DNA from: Flavobacterium frigoris
GTDB taxonomy: Bacteria > Bacteroidota > Bacteroidia > Flavobacteriales > Flavobacteriaceae
Reading direction: 5' to 3'
Assembly (NCBI RefSeq): GCF_900111075.1
Contig: NZ_FOFZ01000001.1
Location: 248,001-312,000 of the forward strand
DNA: 64,000 nucleotides
Position 1 is the stretch's first letter. Every line of letters begins with the position of its first letter. The notes beneath the pieces are model-generated. The model saw only the letters and a program-made list of their open reading frames with translations. It ran no database searches and was not told where the DNA came from. This document shows positions 7,608-17,358 of the stretch, piece by piece. The translations under genes and the position numbers were made by a program.

Positions 7608-9731
7608 ATGACTAACATACAATTCATATCTAAAACAGTTGCCACGGCAGCAATCAACATTCAAAAAACCGTTCAATTATTGCAGGAAGATTGTACGATT
7701 CCCTTTATTTCTAGGTATCGAAAAGATACTACAGGAAACCTAGACGAAGTTCAAATCGAAAATATAGCCAAACTTCAAAAAGAGTACGAAGTAGTAGTGA
7801 AACGAAAAGAAGCCATTTTAAAAGCAATTACGGAGCAAGGCGCCATGAACGAAGGTTTGTTTGCTAAAATTGACAAAAGTTATGATCTTCAAGAACTTGA
7901 AGATTTCTACTTGCCATACAAAAAGAAGAAAAAAACCAAAGCCGATGTCGCTCGTGAAAACGGACTAGAACCTTTGGCAAAAATCATCATGGCGCAAAAT
8001 AATGATGATGTCGATTTTATTTCGACCAAATATATCAACGACAATGTTAGCAATGAAGATGCAGCATTACAAGGCGCAAGAGATATTGTAGCCGAATGGA
8101 TTAATGAAAATATTTATGTTCGAAAGCAATTGCGACGTTTATACGAACGCAAAGCGACGATTACAACCAAGGTAGTTAAAACCAAAAAAGACGGCGAAGC
8201 AGCACAGAAATTCAATCAATATTTTGATTGGTCTGAGCCATTGACCAAAGCGCCTTCCCATCGATTAATGGCGATGTTACGAGCCGAGAACGAAGGTTTT
8301 ATCAAGTTTAAAATCGAAGTAGACATAGATGAAGCCTATGATATTATTGACGCAGTAATTCTAAAAGGACAAAATAAAACGACACCGCACGTACAATTGG
8401 CCATTGAAGACAGTTACAAACGATTGTTGAATCCTGCTATTTCAAACGAAGCTTTGCAAGAAGCTAAAGCCAAAGCAGATGCCAATTCGATTCAGGTTTT
8501 TGCTAATAATTTAGGACAATTATTGTTAGCGCCACCTTTGGGAGAAAAACGTATTTTGGCAATTGACCCAGGCTTTAGAAGTGGTTGTAAAGTGGTTTGT
8601 TTGGACGAAAAAGGAGATTTGCTGTACAACGAAAATATTTATCCGCATGCGCCACAGAACGAAACGGCCATGGCGATGAAAAAAATAAAATCGATGGTGA
8701 ATGCCTATAAAATTGATGCCATCTCGATAGGAAACGGAACCGCTTCCCGCGAAACCGAATTCTTCATCAAGAAAATTGCGTTCGACAAACCGGTGCAAGT
8801 TTTTATTGTTTCGGAGGCTGGAGCTTCAGTTTATTCGGCTTCTAAAATTGCTAGAGAGGAATTTCCTGATTATGATGTGACTGTCCGTGGTTCGGTTTCT
8901 ATCGGAAGACGACTTTCTGACCCGTTGGCCGAATTGGTAAAAATTGACCCAAAAGCCATTGGCGTAGGCCAATACCAACACGATGTGGATCAAACGAAGT
9001 TGAAAGAAGAATTGGATAGTACCGTAATTCGTTGTGTGAATTCAGTGGGAATTAATATCAACACCGCTAGTAAACATTTGTTGAGCTATGTTAGTGGAAT
9101 AGGAGAGAAGTTGGCGGAAAATATTGTGAATTACCGTTCAGAAAATGGCCCTTTTGAAAATCGAAAACAACTGAAAAAAGTTCCTCGTTTAGGCGAAAAA
9201 GCATACCAACAAGGAGTTGCTTTTATCCGAATTTCGAATGCAAAAAATCCGTTGGACAACTCAGCTGTGCATCCAGAAGCCTACTCTATTGTGGAGAAAA
9301 TGGCCAAAGATTTAAAATTGACAGTCCATGATTTGATAGCCAATAAAGAAAAAACCGCCTTAATCAAACCAGAGAATTACATCACTCCAGAAATTGGGTT
9401 ATTGACCTTAAAAGACATCATCAAAGAACTTGAAAAACCGGGATTAGATCCAAGAAAGTCAGCCAAAGTATTTGAATTTGATCCCAATGTAAAAACAATA
9501 AAAGACGTAAAATCAGGAATGATTCTACCTGGAATCGTTAATAACATCACTAATTTTGGTTGTTTCGTAGATATTGGAGTAAAAGAAAGTGGTTTGGTTC
9601 ACATCTCGCAGCTCAAAGCAGGTTTCGTAAGCGATGTTAACGAAGTGGTGAAATTACATCAGCACGTTACCGTAAAAGTCACAGAGGTGGATGAGGATAG
9701 GAAGAGAATTCAATTGACGATGGTGATTTAA
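7608..9731 (+). CDS. tex: Tex-family RNA-binding transcription accessory protein
   Basis: Nucleic-acid-binding protein related to eukaryotic Spt6, thought to act with RNA polymerase. The 707 residues show the usual order: an N-terminal helical region with the NLDEVQIENIAKLQKEYEVV segment, a YqgF/RNase H-like domain beginning at ILAIDPGFRSGCKVVCL (near residue 318), the SIGNGTASRETEFFIKK motif, helix-hairpin-helix repeats (SYVSGIGEKLAENIVNYR), and a C-terminal S1 domain (GIVNNITNFGCFVDIGVKES). Length and order are complete. It ends at a strong bidirectional terminator shared with tatA. Confidence 0.93.
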   Translation: MTNIQFISKTVATAAINIQKTVQLLQEDCTIPFISRYRKDTTGNLDEVQIENIAKLQKEYEVVVKRKEAILKAITEQGAMNEGLFAKIDKSYDLQELEDFYLPYKKKKKTKADVARENGLEPLAKIIMAQNNDDVDFISTKYINDNVSNEDAALQGARDIVAEWINENIYVRKQLRRLYERKATITTKVVKTKKDGEAAQKFNQYFDWSEPLTKAPSHRLMAMLRAENEGFIKFKIEVDIDEAYDIIDAVILKGQNKTTPHVQLAIEDSYKRLLNPAISNEALQEAKAKADANSIQVFANNLGQLLLAPPLGEKRILAIDPGFRSGCKVVCLDEKGDLLYNENIYPHAPQNETAMAMKKIKSMVNAYKIDAISIGNGTASRETEFFIKKIAFDKPVQVFIVSEAGASVYSASKIAREEFPDYDVTVRGSVSIGRRLSDPLAELVKIDPKAIGVGQYQHDVDQTKLKEELDSTVIRCVNSVGININTASKHLLSYVSGIGEKLAENIVNYRSENGPFENRKQLKKVPRLGEKAYQQGVAFIRISNAKNPLDNSAVHPEAYSIVEKMAKDLKLTVHDLIANKEKTALIKPENYITPEIGLLTLKDIIKELEKPGLDPRKSAKVFEFDPNVKTIKDVKSGMILPGIVNNITNFGCFVDIGVKESGLVHISQLKAGFVSDVNEVVKLHQHVTVKVTEVDEDRKRIQLTMVI

Positions 9732-9737
9732 AAGCAT

Positions 9738-9770
9738 AAAAAAAGTCCCGATTAATTCGGGACTTTTTTT
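9738..9770. terminator. bidirectional terminator between tex and tatA
   Basis: AGTCCCGA (9744-9751) and TCGGGACT (9757-9764) form a perfect 8-bp stem with a five-base loop, an A run before it and a T run after it. It can end transcription of tex (plus) and of tatA (minus). Confidence 0.9.
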
Positions 9771-9951
9771 ATTTTTTTTCGTTTTCAGTTTCGTCTTTCT
9801 TATCAGCTGAAGGCTCTTCTTTCGCGGCATTTTTAAATTCTTTAATTCCGCTTCCTAATCCTTTCATTAATTCTGGAATTTTCTTACCTCCAAAAAGTAA
9901 TAAAACAACTGCTAAAATAACAAGGATTTCTGTAACACCAAATCTTCCCAT
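9769..9951 (-). CDS. tatA: Sec-independent translocase subunit TatA
   Basis: Pore-forming subunit of the twin-arginine translocase. The 60 residues begin [21 protein letters not shown], then [20 protein letters not shown], which is the classic TatA/E order of one membrane helix, a hinge with FGGKKIPEL, an amphipathic helix and a charged tail ([11 protein letters not shown]). A longer frame starts at 9999, but its extra 16 residues have no family counterpart, so ATG at 9951 is preferred. No tatC or tatB is nearby. Confidence 0.9.
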   Translation of the reverse strand: MGRFGVTEILVILAVVLLLFGGKKIPELMKGLGSGIKEFKNAAKEEPSADKKDETENEKK

Positions 9952-10138
9952 GATTGAATAGTTTATGCCGAAGCAAATTTGTAATAAATCTAGCGACAAA
10001 GGTAAATAGAATAACTTAATAAGGATTCAATTTAACTATTATTTAATTCAGTTAGCGTTAAAAATGTATTAAAATAAAATCATTGGCAGGAATTCAGCCG
10101 AACTAAGGGTCCAAAGCACTTTCCTTGACATTAATTAT

Positions 10139-10146
10139 TATATTTG
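10139..10146 (+). promoter_or_regulatory. TAnnTTTG-type -7 box
   Basis: TATATTTG lies 17 bases before the ATG at 10164 and is preceded by TTGACA at 10125-10130, closer than the usual -33 spacing. It is a likely promoter for the following gene and possibly the GH3 and DUF6909 genes behind it. Confidence 0.5.
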
Positions 10147-10163
10147 TAACATAAAGAAAAACT

Positions 10164-10676
10164 ATGCCAGGAAAAAGATTAAAAAGAAAAAAACTTCACC
10201 GTAAATTATTCACTAAAAACCGCCTGGTTATTTTGAATGAGGATACTTTTGAAGAAATTTTTTCTTTAAAATTAAACTTAATGAATGTTTTTGTTGTGGC
10301 AAGTATTGGTGCCATTTTTTTGATTTCAGTCACCACTTTCATCATTGCTTTTACTCCTTTAAGAGAATTTATTCCGGGGTATTCTTCTTCTAAATTAAAA
10401 AGAGATGCCACTGAATTAGCTTTAAAATCAGATTCATTAACTATAGCATTGAAGAAAAATGAGGCTTATATTCTATCCATTCAAAAAGTGCTTAATGGAG
10501 AATTAGAATATGCTAAATTCAACAAAGATTCGATACTTGCATCCAGCGAGGAAGTAGTTCCACAAGTAAAATTATCGGCATCAGAAGCCGAAATGGAACT
10601 AAGAAAAAAAGTAGCAAAAGAGGAGAAAATGTCGCAATCAGCCGCTACGAAGAGTGGGAGTAAAAAGTCGAAATAA
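10164..10676 (+). CDS. membrane-anchored M23-peptidase relative lacking the catalytic domain
   Basis: A protein of 170 residues with a basic N-terminus (PGKRLKRKKLHRK), one membrane helix (about 40-64) and a charged periplasmic coil. The phrases NRLVILNEDTFEEIFSLKLN and FTPLREFIPGYSS, and the QKVLNGELE segment, are those I know from the N-terminal anchor part of Bacteroidetes M23 metallopeptidases found beside tatA. The family then continues with a LytM domain, but here the protein ends in a Lys/Ser-rich tail with no zinc-ligand motif and no broken downstream frame. It may be a natural short form. Function unknown; the family link is from memory. Confidence 0.65.
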   Translation: MPGKRLKRKKLHRKLFTKNRLVILNEDTFEEIFSLKLNLMNVFVVASIGAIFLISVTTFIIAFTPLREFIPGYSSSKLKRDATELALKSDSLTIALKKNEAYILSIQKVLNGELEYAKFNKDSILASSEEVVPQVKLSASEAEMELRKKVAKEEKMSQSAATKSGSKKSK

Positions 10677-10723
10677 TAAAAATTTTGTGACTTCGTGCCT
10701 TCGAGGCAAAATCAAAAAAAACT

Positions 10724-12211
10724 ATGTCAGTAAAATCAGCCGCAGCAAAACTATTTGCCAAGAAAATATATAAGAAAACACAAGGTTGGTCCAGCAATCC
10801 TATTGCGAGCCAAAAAAATGTTTTAAATTCATTAATTAAAGAAGCAAAGAAGACCCAATTTGGAATTGATCATCATTTTGACCAAATAAAAACTTTTGAA
10901 GATTTTGCAGTACAAGTTCCAATTCGTGATTATGAGGATTTAAAGCCTTATGTTGAAAAAGTGGTAAAAGGAGAAGAAAATATTCTTTGGAAAGGAAAAC
11001 CGCTTTATTTTGCCAAAACATCAGGAACTACTTCTGGAGCAAAATACATTCCGCTTACTAAGGAATCGATGCCGTATCATATTGAAGCGGCGAGAAACGC
11101 AATCTTACATTACATCCATGAAACTGGGAATGCAGATTTTGTCGACGGAAAAATGATTTTTCTGCAAGGAAGCCCAATTCTGGAGGAAAAACACGGAATA
11201 AAATTTGGCCGACTTTCAGGAATTGTAGCACATTTTGTTCCAAAATATTTGCAAAAAAACCGAATGCCATCTTGGGAAACCAATTGCATTGAAGATTGGG
11301 AAACGAAAATAGATGCTATTGTCGAAGAAACATTCGAAGAAAACATGACCGTTATTTCAGGAATTCCTTCATGGGTACAAATGTACTTTGAGCGTTTGCA
11401 ACAAAAAGGAGAGAAGACTGTGGGCGAAATCTTTAAAAATTTTAATCTGTTTATTTATGGCGGGGTTAATTACGAGCCATACAGAGCTAAATTCGAAAAT
11501 TTAATTGGTAGGAAAGTAGATAGTATTGAGCTTTTTCCAGCTTCGGAAGGCTTTTTTGCCTATCAGGATTCGCAGAAAGAAAAAGGAATGTTGCTTTTGT
11601 TGAACGCTGGAATATTTTATGAGTTTGTAAAAAGCGACGATTTTTTCTCTGATAAACCTAGGAGGTACACTATTGGAGAAGTGGAATTAGGTGTCAATTA
11701 TGTTTTGATAATTTCTACTAATGCCGGACTTTGGGGATACAATATTGGAGATACTGTGCAGTTTACTTCATTAAAACCCTACCGAATCATCGTTTCAGGA
11801 AGAATTAAACATTACATATCCGCTTTTGGGGAACACGTAATTGGAAAGGAAGTGGAATGTGCATTACAAGAAGCTATGGAAGGAACAAATGCAAGGGTAA
11901 ATGAGTTTACCGTTGCTCCGCAAATCAGTCCTTTAAGTGGATTGCCTTATCATGAATGGTTTATTGAATTTGAAAATGAACCGGACGATCAGGCCATTTT
12001 TAAGGAAGCGTTAGACAATGCGATGAGAAAACAAAACATGTATTATGACGATTTGATTGTAGGGAATATTCTTCAAAAAGTGGTAATAACAAAGGTGGTC
12101 AAAAACGGTTTTCAAGATTATATGAAATCAATCGGAAAATTGGGAGGGCAAAATAAAATCCCGAGACTTTCTAATGATAGGAATATTGTTGAAGTATTGA
12201 ACATAAAATAA
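10724..12211 (+). CDS. GH3-family acyl-acid amido synthetase-like protein
   Basis: Adenylate-forming enzyme of the GH3 family (ANL-like fold) of 495 residues. Visible motifs are the ATP-binding loop AKTSGTTSGAKYIPLT (about 103-118), the second motif FPASEGFFAYQD, and GRIKHYISAFGEHVIGKEVE in the hinge/C-terminal part. Plant GH3 proteins join amino acids to carboxylic acids such as auxin; bacterial substrates are mostly unknown. Between it and the upstream gene is the short hairpin TGCC-TTCGA-GGCA. The DUF6909 gene starts 35 bases after it and is probably co-transcribed. Confidence 0.85.
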   Translation: MSVKSAAAKLFAKKIYKKTQGWSSNPIASQKNVLNSLIKEAKKTQFGIDHHFDQIKTFEDFAVQVPIRDYEDLKPYVEKVVKGEENILWKGKPLYFAKTSGTTSGAKYIPLTKESMPYHIEAARNAILHYIHETGNADFVDGKMIFLQGSPILEEKHGIKFGRLSGIVAHFVPKYLQKNRMPSWETNCIEDWETKIDAIVEETFEENMTVISGIPSWVQMYFERLQQKGEKTVGEIFKNFNLFIYGGVNYEPYRAKFENLIGRKVDSIELFPASEGFFAYQDSQKEKGMLLLLNAGIFYEFVKSDDFFSDKPRRYTIGEVELGVNYVLIISTNAGLWGYNIGDTVQFTSLKPYRIIVSGRIKHYISAFGEHVIGKEVECALQEAMEGTNARVNEFTVAPQISPLSGLPYHEWFIEFENEPDDQAIFKEALDNAMRKQNMYYDDLIVGNILQKVVITKVVKNGFQDYMKSIGKLGGQNKIPRLSNDRNIVEVLNIK

Positions 12212-12246
12212 AAGAATTATATTCGTTGGTTAGAAAAAATAAAATA

Positions 12247-13926
12247 ATGAAAGAGACTAAAAATATATCCAGATCCCGAGCGCAAGAATCATCGGCAGCC
12301 ATTGAAAAAATGTACATTACAATGCGTCATTTGTTCAACAGAGGGTTCTATAAACCAATGGGAATTTCTGGAGATACATTGCGTGAAGCATTGTTAGCTT
12401 TACGTCCGGAAATATACGGAAACATTGCGGAAGAAAAAGTAGAGTTAAACGGACTTTTATATGTCATTGAACGCCTTCCTATGGGAATTGAGGAATGTAG
12501 ATTTATTAACCTTACCTCTGATGAAGGGTATTCTAAATCTCATTTTCAAGCGATTGTTCCTCCAAAAAGGAAAAGGAACTGTTACCGTATTGATGAGGAG
12601 CAAATGAACGTGGAAATCACAAGAGGCCGTTCAGATATCTATGATATTTTGACGCATTTGACCTTTATTTTTATAGAATCACATAAAATAAGAAACCGAG
12701 TTTTACTAGATGATGCTGGAGAGGTTTCCCGCGACTGGATGAAACTGGAAGCTGCCGTGGCTCAAAATAAAAAATTAACGCTTGTAGAAAAAGAGAAAGC
12801 GATTTCTCATGCTGCTAATATTCTTGGAAGAACTTTTGAGGAAGTTTTGGACATCTATGATGCTTTTGGATCTAATGCAGCACCTGATCGTTTTTTACAT
12901 GTGATTTTCTGGTTAGGGAAGTTAGCAATTGAAGAGATCACTGATAATAATAAAAGAACCATCACTTTCAGCCCTATTTTAAGGGAACGTTTAGGGCATC
13001 ACATACATGGTGAAATATGGGCAACCAACATCAAGGAAGTTTTAAAAGAGAAAGGTCTCTTAGATCGACCTATTCATGTCATTAGTGCCAATATGCACTC
13101 AGTGATGAACTCTATTTTTGCTACCACGGCTTTAAAAACGAACTTCAAGGACAAATCTGATTTCTTTATTTATGAGGAATTGAGTAAGTCAGGAGCAAAC
13201 GAAGTTCGAAATATAGTGGAAGGAATCGCCTTGAAACAAGGGATGATTTCGTTGCCAGACACTTCAGGGACGAACATTGATGTTCAGATTTTTGATACTG
13301 CCAAAATTAATTGGGCCAACTCATCATTCCCAAAAGCCAAACTTGGCGATAAAGAACCGGTGTTGATTGTCATGGATTATGCATTTGGAGAGCAAGCCTA
13401 CGAAACTATTGATGAGCTATTAAAACCATTCAAAAAAGACACTTTGCTGAACGTGGAATCGGTTTCTATTATGGGAAAAGCAGGTATTCTTGAAGGAGGA
13501 AAGGGAGATATCATGATTCCGAATGCACATATCAATGAGGGAACGGCAGATAATTATTTTTTCCATAATGAATTAACGGCTGATATGTTTGTGGGTAACG
13601 GCATAGAAGTATTTGCCGGACCGATGGTTACCGTGCTTGGAACATCATTACAAAACAAGGATTTATTAAAATTCTTCCACGAATCGACTTGGGGCGTAAT
13701 CGGTTTAGAGATGGAAGGTTCTTATTATCAAAAAGCGATTCAATCTGCTTCTAAAATTAGAAAAAGTGTTCCACATGATATCAAAGTCAGATATGCTTAT
13801 TACGCATCGGATAATCCACTAGAAACCGGAAGTACTTTGGCTTCTGGCGGACTAGGAACAACGGGTGTAAAGCCTACTTATTTGATTACCATTAAAATTT
13901 TGGAACAAATTTTCAACGCAAAATAA
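12247..13926 (+). CDS. DUF6909 family protein
   Basis: A soluble protein of 559 residues that I recognise only as a Bacteroidetes family (DUF6909). Starting at ATG 12247 gives MKETKNISRSRAQESSAAIE; an upstream TTG at 12226 would add seven residues and is less likely. The C-terminal part has AGPMVTVLGTSLQNKD and GVIGLEMEGSYYQKAI. The latter resembles the M-E-M-E-G active-site strand of nucleoside phosphorylases and nucleosidases, so a nucleosidase-like fold is possible but unproven. It lies between the GH3 gene and the start of the polysaccharide locus, ten bases before the chain-length gene. Confidence 0.65.
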   Translation: MKETKNISRSRAQESSAAIEKMYITMRHLFNRGFYKPMGISGDTLREALLALRPEIYGNIAEEKVELNGLLYVIERLPMGIEECRFINLTSDEGYSKSHFQAIVPPKRKRNCYRIDEEQMNVEITRGRSDIYDILTHLTFIFIESHKIRNRVLLDDAGEVSRDWMKLEAAVAQNKKLTLVEKEKAISHAANILGRTFEEVLDIYDAFGSNAAPDRFLHVIFWLGKLAIEEITDNNKRTITFSPILRERLGHHIHGEIWATNIKEVLKEKGLLDRPIHVISANMHSVMNSIFATTALKTNFKDKSDFFIYEELSKSGANEVRNIVEGIALKQGMISLPDTSGTNIDVQIFDTAKINWANSSFPKAKLGDKEPVLIVMDYAFGEQAYETIDELLKPFKKDTLLNVESVSIMGKAGILEGGKGDIMIPNAHINEGTADNYFFHNELTADMFVGNGIEVFAGPMVTVLGTSLQNKDLLKFFHESTWGVIGLEMEGSYYQKAIQSASKIRKSVPHDIKVRYAYYASDNPLETGSTLASGGLGTTGVKPTYLITIKILEQIFNAK

Positions 13927-13935
13927 AAATAAAAA

Positions 13936-14913
13936 ATGAGTACAAACGTACCCCAAAATCAAGATGATCAGGAAATAGATTTGTTCTTGTTTTTAAAGAA
14001 AATAAGCAATTTTCCGCAATGGATTAGTGCGATGCTATTTAAAAGCATCCAGTTTTTTATAAAAAACGGGATTATCATATTAATATTACTGATCGTAGGA
14101 TTTGGTTTGGGGTATTATTTAGATAAAAATCAAAAGAAATACGATCATCAAATTATTGTTGCACCCAATTTTAAATCAACGGATTATCTGTATTCTAAAA
14201 TTGATTTACTGGCTTCTAAAATTTCTGAAAAAGACGTGCTTTTTTTGAAATCTATCGGTATTATTGATCCTTCGCAACTAACCAAAATTTCAATTGAACC
14301 TATCGTTGATGTTTATAAATTAATAAGCAATAACGAGCAAAATTTTGAGCTTTTGGAATTAATGGCTCAAAACGGCGATTTAAAAACAATCGTTAAAGAA
14401 AGCACCACCAGTAAGAACTATAATTATCATACCATTATCCTTTCAACAAATGGAGTGACGCGTCAAGGTGATGTTGTTGATCCAATATTGAAGTATTTAA
14501 ATAACAGCAGTTATTTTGAGAAAATACAAAAGATTTCAGTTGGTAACATTCAGCAAAAGATCAAAGAAAAAGAAGCTACAATTGTACAAATTGACACCAT
14601 ATTGAATGCGTTTTCAAATAATCACCGAAACGCACAAAGAAGTGATAAACTCATTTATTATAATGAAAATATGCAACTAAGTAGCATTATTAATACAAAA
14701 GACTCCTTAGTAAATATGTTGGGAGCATTAAAAATTGATTTATTCAATTCTGGCAAAGTCATCAATGACAATACCGTAATTATCAATATTAAAAATAATG
14801 AATCTATTAACGGTAAAATGAAATTAATTCTGCCAGTACTATTTATTTCTCTGTTTATTATTATTGGATTTATCCTCTCATTTTATAAAAGTCAAAGGTT
14901 GAAAGCAAAATAA
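13936..14913 (+). CDS. Wzz-like polysaccharide chain-length / co-polymerase protein
   Basis: A 325-residue protein with membrane helices near residues 44-64 and 296-316 and a long, largely helical periplasmic part between. This two-helix, cytoplasm-in and cytoplasm-out shape is that of Wzz/PCP proteins, which set the length of O-antigen or capsule chains. No tyrosine-kinase domain is fused. It opens the polysaccharide locus, directly before a Wzx-type flippase, which supports the call; sequence resemblance alone is weak. Confidence 0.65.
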   Translation: MSTNVPQNQDDQEIDLFLFLKKISNFPQWISAMLFKSIQFFIKNGIIILILLIVGFGLGYYLDKNQKKYDHQIIVAPNFKSTDYLYSKIDLLASKISEKDVLFLKSIGIIDPSQLTKISIEPIVDVYKLISNNEQNFELLELMAQNGDLKTIVKESTTSKNYNYHTIILSTNGVTRQGDVVDPILKYLNNSSYFEKIQKISVGNIQQKIKEKEATIVQIDTILNAFSNNHRNAQRSDKLIYYNENMQLSSIINTKDSLVNMLGALKIDLFNSGKVINDNTVIINIKNNESINGKMKLILPVLFISLFIIIGFILSFYKSQRLKAK

Positions 14914-14991
14914 ATAGTCAAATGCAGAATAAGATAGCATATTAGTTGTTTTCGAATTTAACTGAAATTAAATGGTTTATCAGATATAAAT

Positions 14992-16302
14992 ATGTTGAAA
15001 ATAATTAAGCGCTATATTCAAAAGATAAAACAAAATCCCTTTATTCTACAAAGTTTAATTACGCTGGTATTGCGGGTTATTGGCGTATTTATTTTGTTTG
15101 GATTTACTTTATTTCTCACAAAAAACTTTGATCCAAAGACGGTAGGTCGATACGATTTTGTCCGTTCATTTTTATTAGTAATAGGTAGTATCAGCCTGTT
15201 GGGATGCGACCAGTCTATTTTGTATTTTAGAGGAAGATTGAAAATTTCGAATGCTTCAAGCGATCTACGAAGTATTTACATAAAAATGGTAGGCATCGCA
15301 TTTTCAATGTCTATCTTTTTATTTGTAATAGTTTTAAGCCTAGATAAAGAGTTTATAAATACTTTTTTTGCAGATGAAGGAGTCTATCTGATTCTTTTGA
15401 AATCTACTGGAATTTTATTTTTTTACGCTTTAACAACTCTAAACATTGAGGTTTTCAGAGCCTTAGATCATTTGTATGTAGCGGAATTATTTAGAAATAC
15501 TATAAAATATGTTCCGGTTATAATTGGCGCCGTTATACTCTATTATTTTTATGATGAAACTTATTTGGTAGATGTTTTTCTCTTTGGATTTGTAATTCTT
15601 TCCCTGATAACAACAAGCTTAACGTTTTATTATTTCACTCGAAATGTGATTAAAAGTGAAGATGAGGCTGTTTCATATAAAGAAATAATTACCAAATCGT
15701 ACCCTATTGCTATTAGCGGGATGGCTTTATTTTTATTGATGAGTTTTGATATTATGTTTTTAAAGAAATATAGAGACGATGCCAGTGTTGCATTTTATGC
15801 TTTGGCAGTTAAATTTATGACTATTGTATCGATGGTAATTATTACTGTAAACATTACGATTTCGACAAAAATAGCCGAGTATTTTTCGACTAGAAATACT
15901 ATTGAACTTAATAAAATACTAAGAAATAGTTCGAGGTTGATTTTTATACTGACTTTGCCGGCGACGATTATTATTTGTGTTTTTTCTGAATCCGTTTTGG
16001 GTTTTTTTGGAAAAGACTATATTGCCGCTAAAGATGCCTTGCTTATTCTGATGATTGGTCAAGGTATTTGTTCCGCTTTTGGAGCGGTTCCGGTTTATTT
16101 AAATATGACTGGAAGACAAAATATTTTCCAAATCATACTAATTCTCGCTGTTGGGATTAATTTTGTTTTAAATAGGTTTTTAATACCAGAATATGGAATG
16201 ACAGGAGCGGCAACTGCTTTTGTTTTAAGTTCGTTTTTTTGGAATATTAGTGCAGCAGTAGTAATTTATAGAAAAGACACGGTAAAAGTTTTTTTGAATT
16301 AA
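14992..16302 (+). CDS. Wzx-type oligosaccharide flippase
   Basis: An inner-membrane protein of 436 residues with about 12 to 14 hydrophobic helices. It belongs to the MOP/polysaccharide synthesis family that moves undecaprenyl-linked repeat units to the periplasm. The N-terminus has the family pattern LRVIGVFILFGFTLFLTKNF followed by VGRYDFVRSFLLVIGSISLLG, and the C-terminus has the GMTGAATAFVLSSFFWN helix. It follows the Wzz-like gene and precedes a family-2 glycosyltransferase, as expected for a Wzx/Wzy-type locus. Confidence 0.85.
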   Translation: MLKIIKRYIQKIKQNPFILQSLITLVLRVIGVFILFGFTLFLTKNFDPKTVGRYDFVRSFLLVIGSISLLGCDQSILYFRGRLKISNASSDLRSIYIKMVGIAFSMSIFLFVIVLSLDKEFINTFFADEGVYLILLKSTGILFFYALTTLNIEVFRALDHLYVAELFRNTIKYVPVIIGAVILYYFYDETYLVDVFLFGFVILSLITTSLTFYYFTRNVIKSEDEAVSYKEIITKSYPIAISGMALFLLMSFDIMFLKKYRDDASVAFYALAVKFMTIVSMVIITVNITISTKIAEYFSTRNTIELNKILRNSSRLIFILTLPATIIICVFSESVLGFFGKDYIAAKDALLILMIGQGICSAFGAVPVYLNMTGRQNIFQIILILAVGINFVLNRFLIPEYGMTGAATAFVLSSFFWNISAAVVIYRKDTVKVFLN

Positions 16303-16317
16303 TTAATATAGTGCATT

Positions 16318-17322
16318 GTGAATAATCGAAATAAGGATGTTTTTTTTAGTATTGTAGTTCCGGTTTATAATGTCGAGAATTATCTAGAGCAATGCATTGA
16401 CAGTATATTGTGTCAATCCTATACTAATTTTGAAATTATTATGGTTAATGACGGATCTACTGATTCCTCTTCTACTATTTGTACCAGCTACGAAGAAAAG
16501 GACGATAGAAACATTGTTATCCATAAAGAGAATGGCGGATTATCTGACGCAAGAAATGTTGGTTTGTTAAGGTCAAAAGGGGATTATGTTATTTTTGCTG
16601 ACAGTGACGACTATTGGGCTGGACATCAAGTTTTAGAGGAACTAAACATTTTAATAAAGGAGTCAAATCCGGATCTGATTATTCATGAAGAAAGTCGTTT
16701 TTTCTCAAAAAAAAATGTGAAATGCAAGTACAATCAACGACACATTAACAATAAAAGAGGAGATTTTAAAAAAGAGGCAATGCTATTGGTCTACTATGAT
16801 TTATTTGCGGCTTGCGCTTGGGACAAAATAGTAAGAAGAACGATTTTAATTGAAAACGAATTATTCTTTCCTTTGGGTAGACAATCTGAAGATATGGAAT
16901 GGTGTGGTAGGTTAATAAGCCATATCGATACGTATGCTATTTATCCTAAATCTTTTTATATCTATAGAAAGGTAAGAGAGGGTTCGATTACTAATAACAC
17001 GAGTGAAAAACATATTATGGATGTGTACTTTATGTTGAAGCATGGGCTAATTAACGACGAAGGTATAAGCGAGGCATTGAAAAATTATTGGGCTGCCATT
17101 TATGTAGTGTTGTTAAAGGACTTTTACATATTATCGTCAAACAATAGAAAAGTGATATGGGATGATCTCGTTTCTTGGAAAAATTTATTAAAAGAGGGAC
17201 GTAATATTAAACTAGATCAAGTTATGAAATTTTACAAATTTTTGCCTTTTGTTTTGCTGCCTGCCGTTCTTTATATTTATAGAATAATTACTGTTTTGCA
17301 CAAAAAATATAAGACTTTATGA
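16318..17322 (+). CDS. family-2 glycosyltransferase
   Basis: A GT-A fold glycosyltransferase of 334 residues in the cytoplasm or at the inner membrane. The N-terminal domain has FSIVVPVYNVENYLEQCIDS, the nucleotide-site VNDGSTDSS, GGLSDARNVGL and the metal-binding DxD region FADSDDYW. The last 25 residues are hydrophobic and may hold it at the membrane. The start codon is GTG at 16318; no ATG precedes the first beta-strand. Donor and acceptor sugars cannot be told. Confidence 0.85.
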   Translation: MNNRNKDVFFSIVVPVYNVENYLEQCIDSILCQSYTNFEIIMVNDGSTDSSSTICTSYEEKDDRNIVIHKENGGLSDARNVGLLRSKGDYVIFADSDDYWAGHQVLEELNILIKESNPDLIIHEESRFFSKKNVKCKYNQRHINNKRGDFKKEAMLLVYYDLFAACAWDKIVRRTILIENELFFPLGRQSEDMEWCGRLISHIDTYAIYPKSFYIYRKVREGSITNNTSEKHIMDVYFMLKHGLINDEGISEALKNYWAAIYVVLLKDFYILSSNNRKVIWDDLVSWKNLLKEGRNIKLDQVMKFYKFLPFVLLPAVLYIYRIITVLHKKYKTL

Positions 17323-17358
17323 TGAGTAACTTAAATCTAATTTTGACAATTTCTAACA

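Noticed and set aside
9952..9999. Longer TatA start
   Set aside because: The 16 extra residues are not found in TatA proteins, while ATG at 9951 gives the standard N-terminus.
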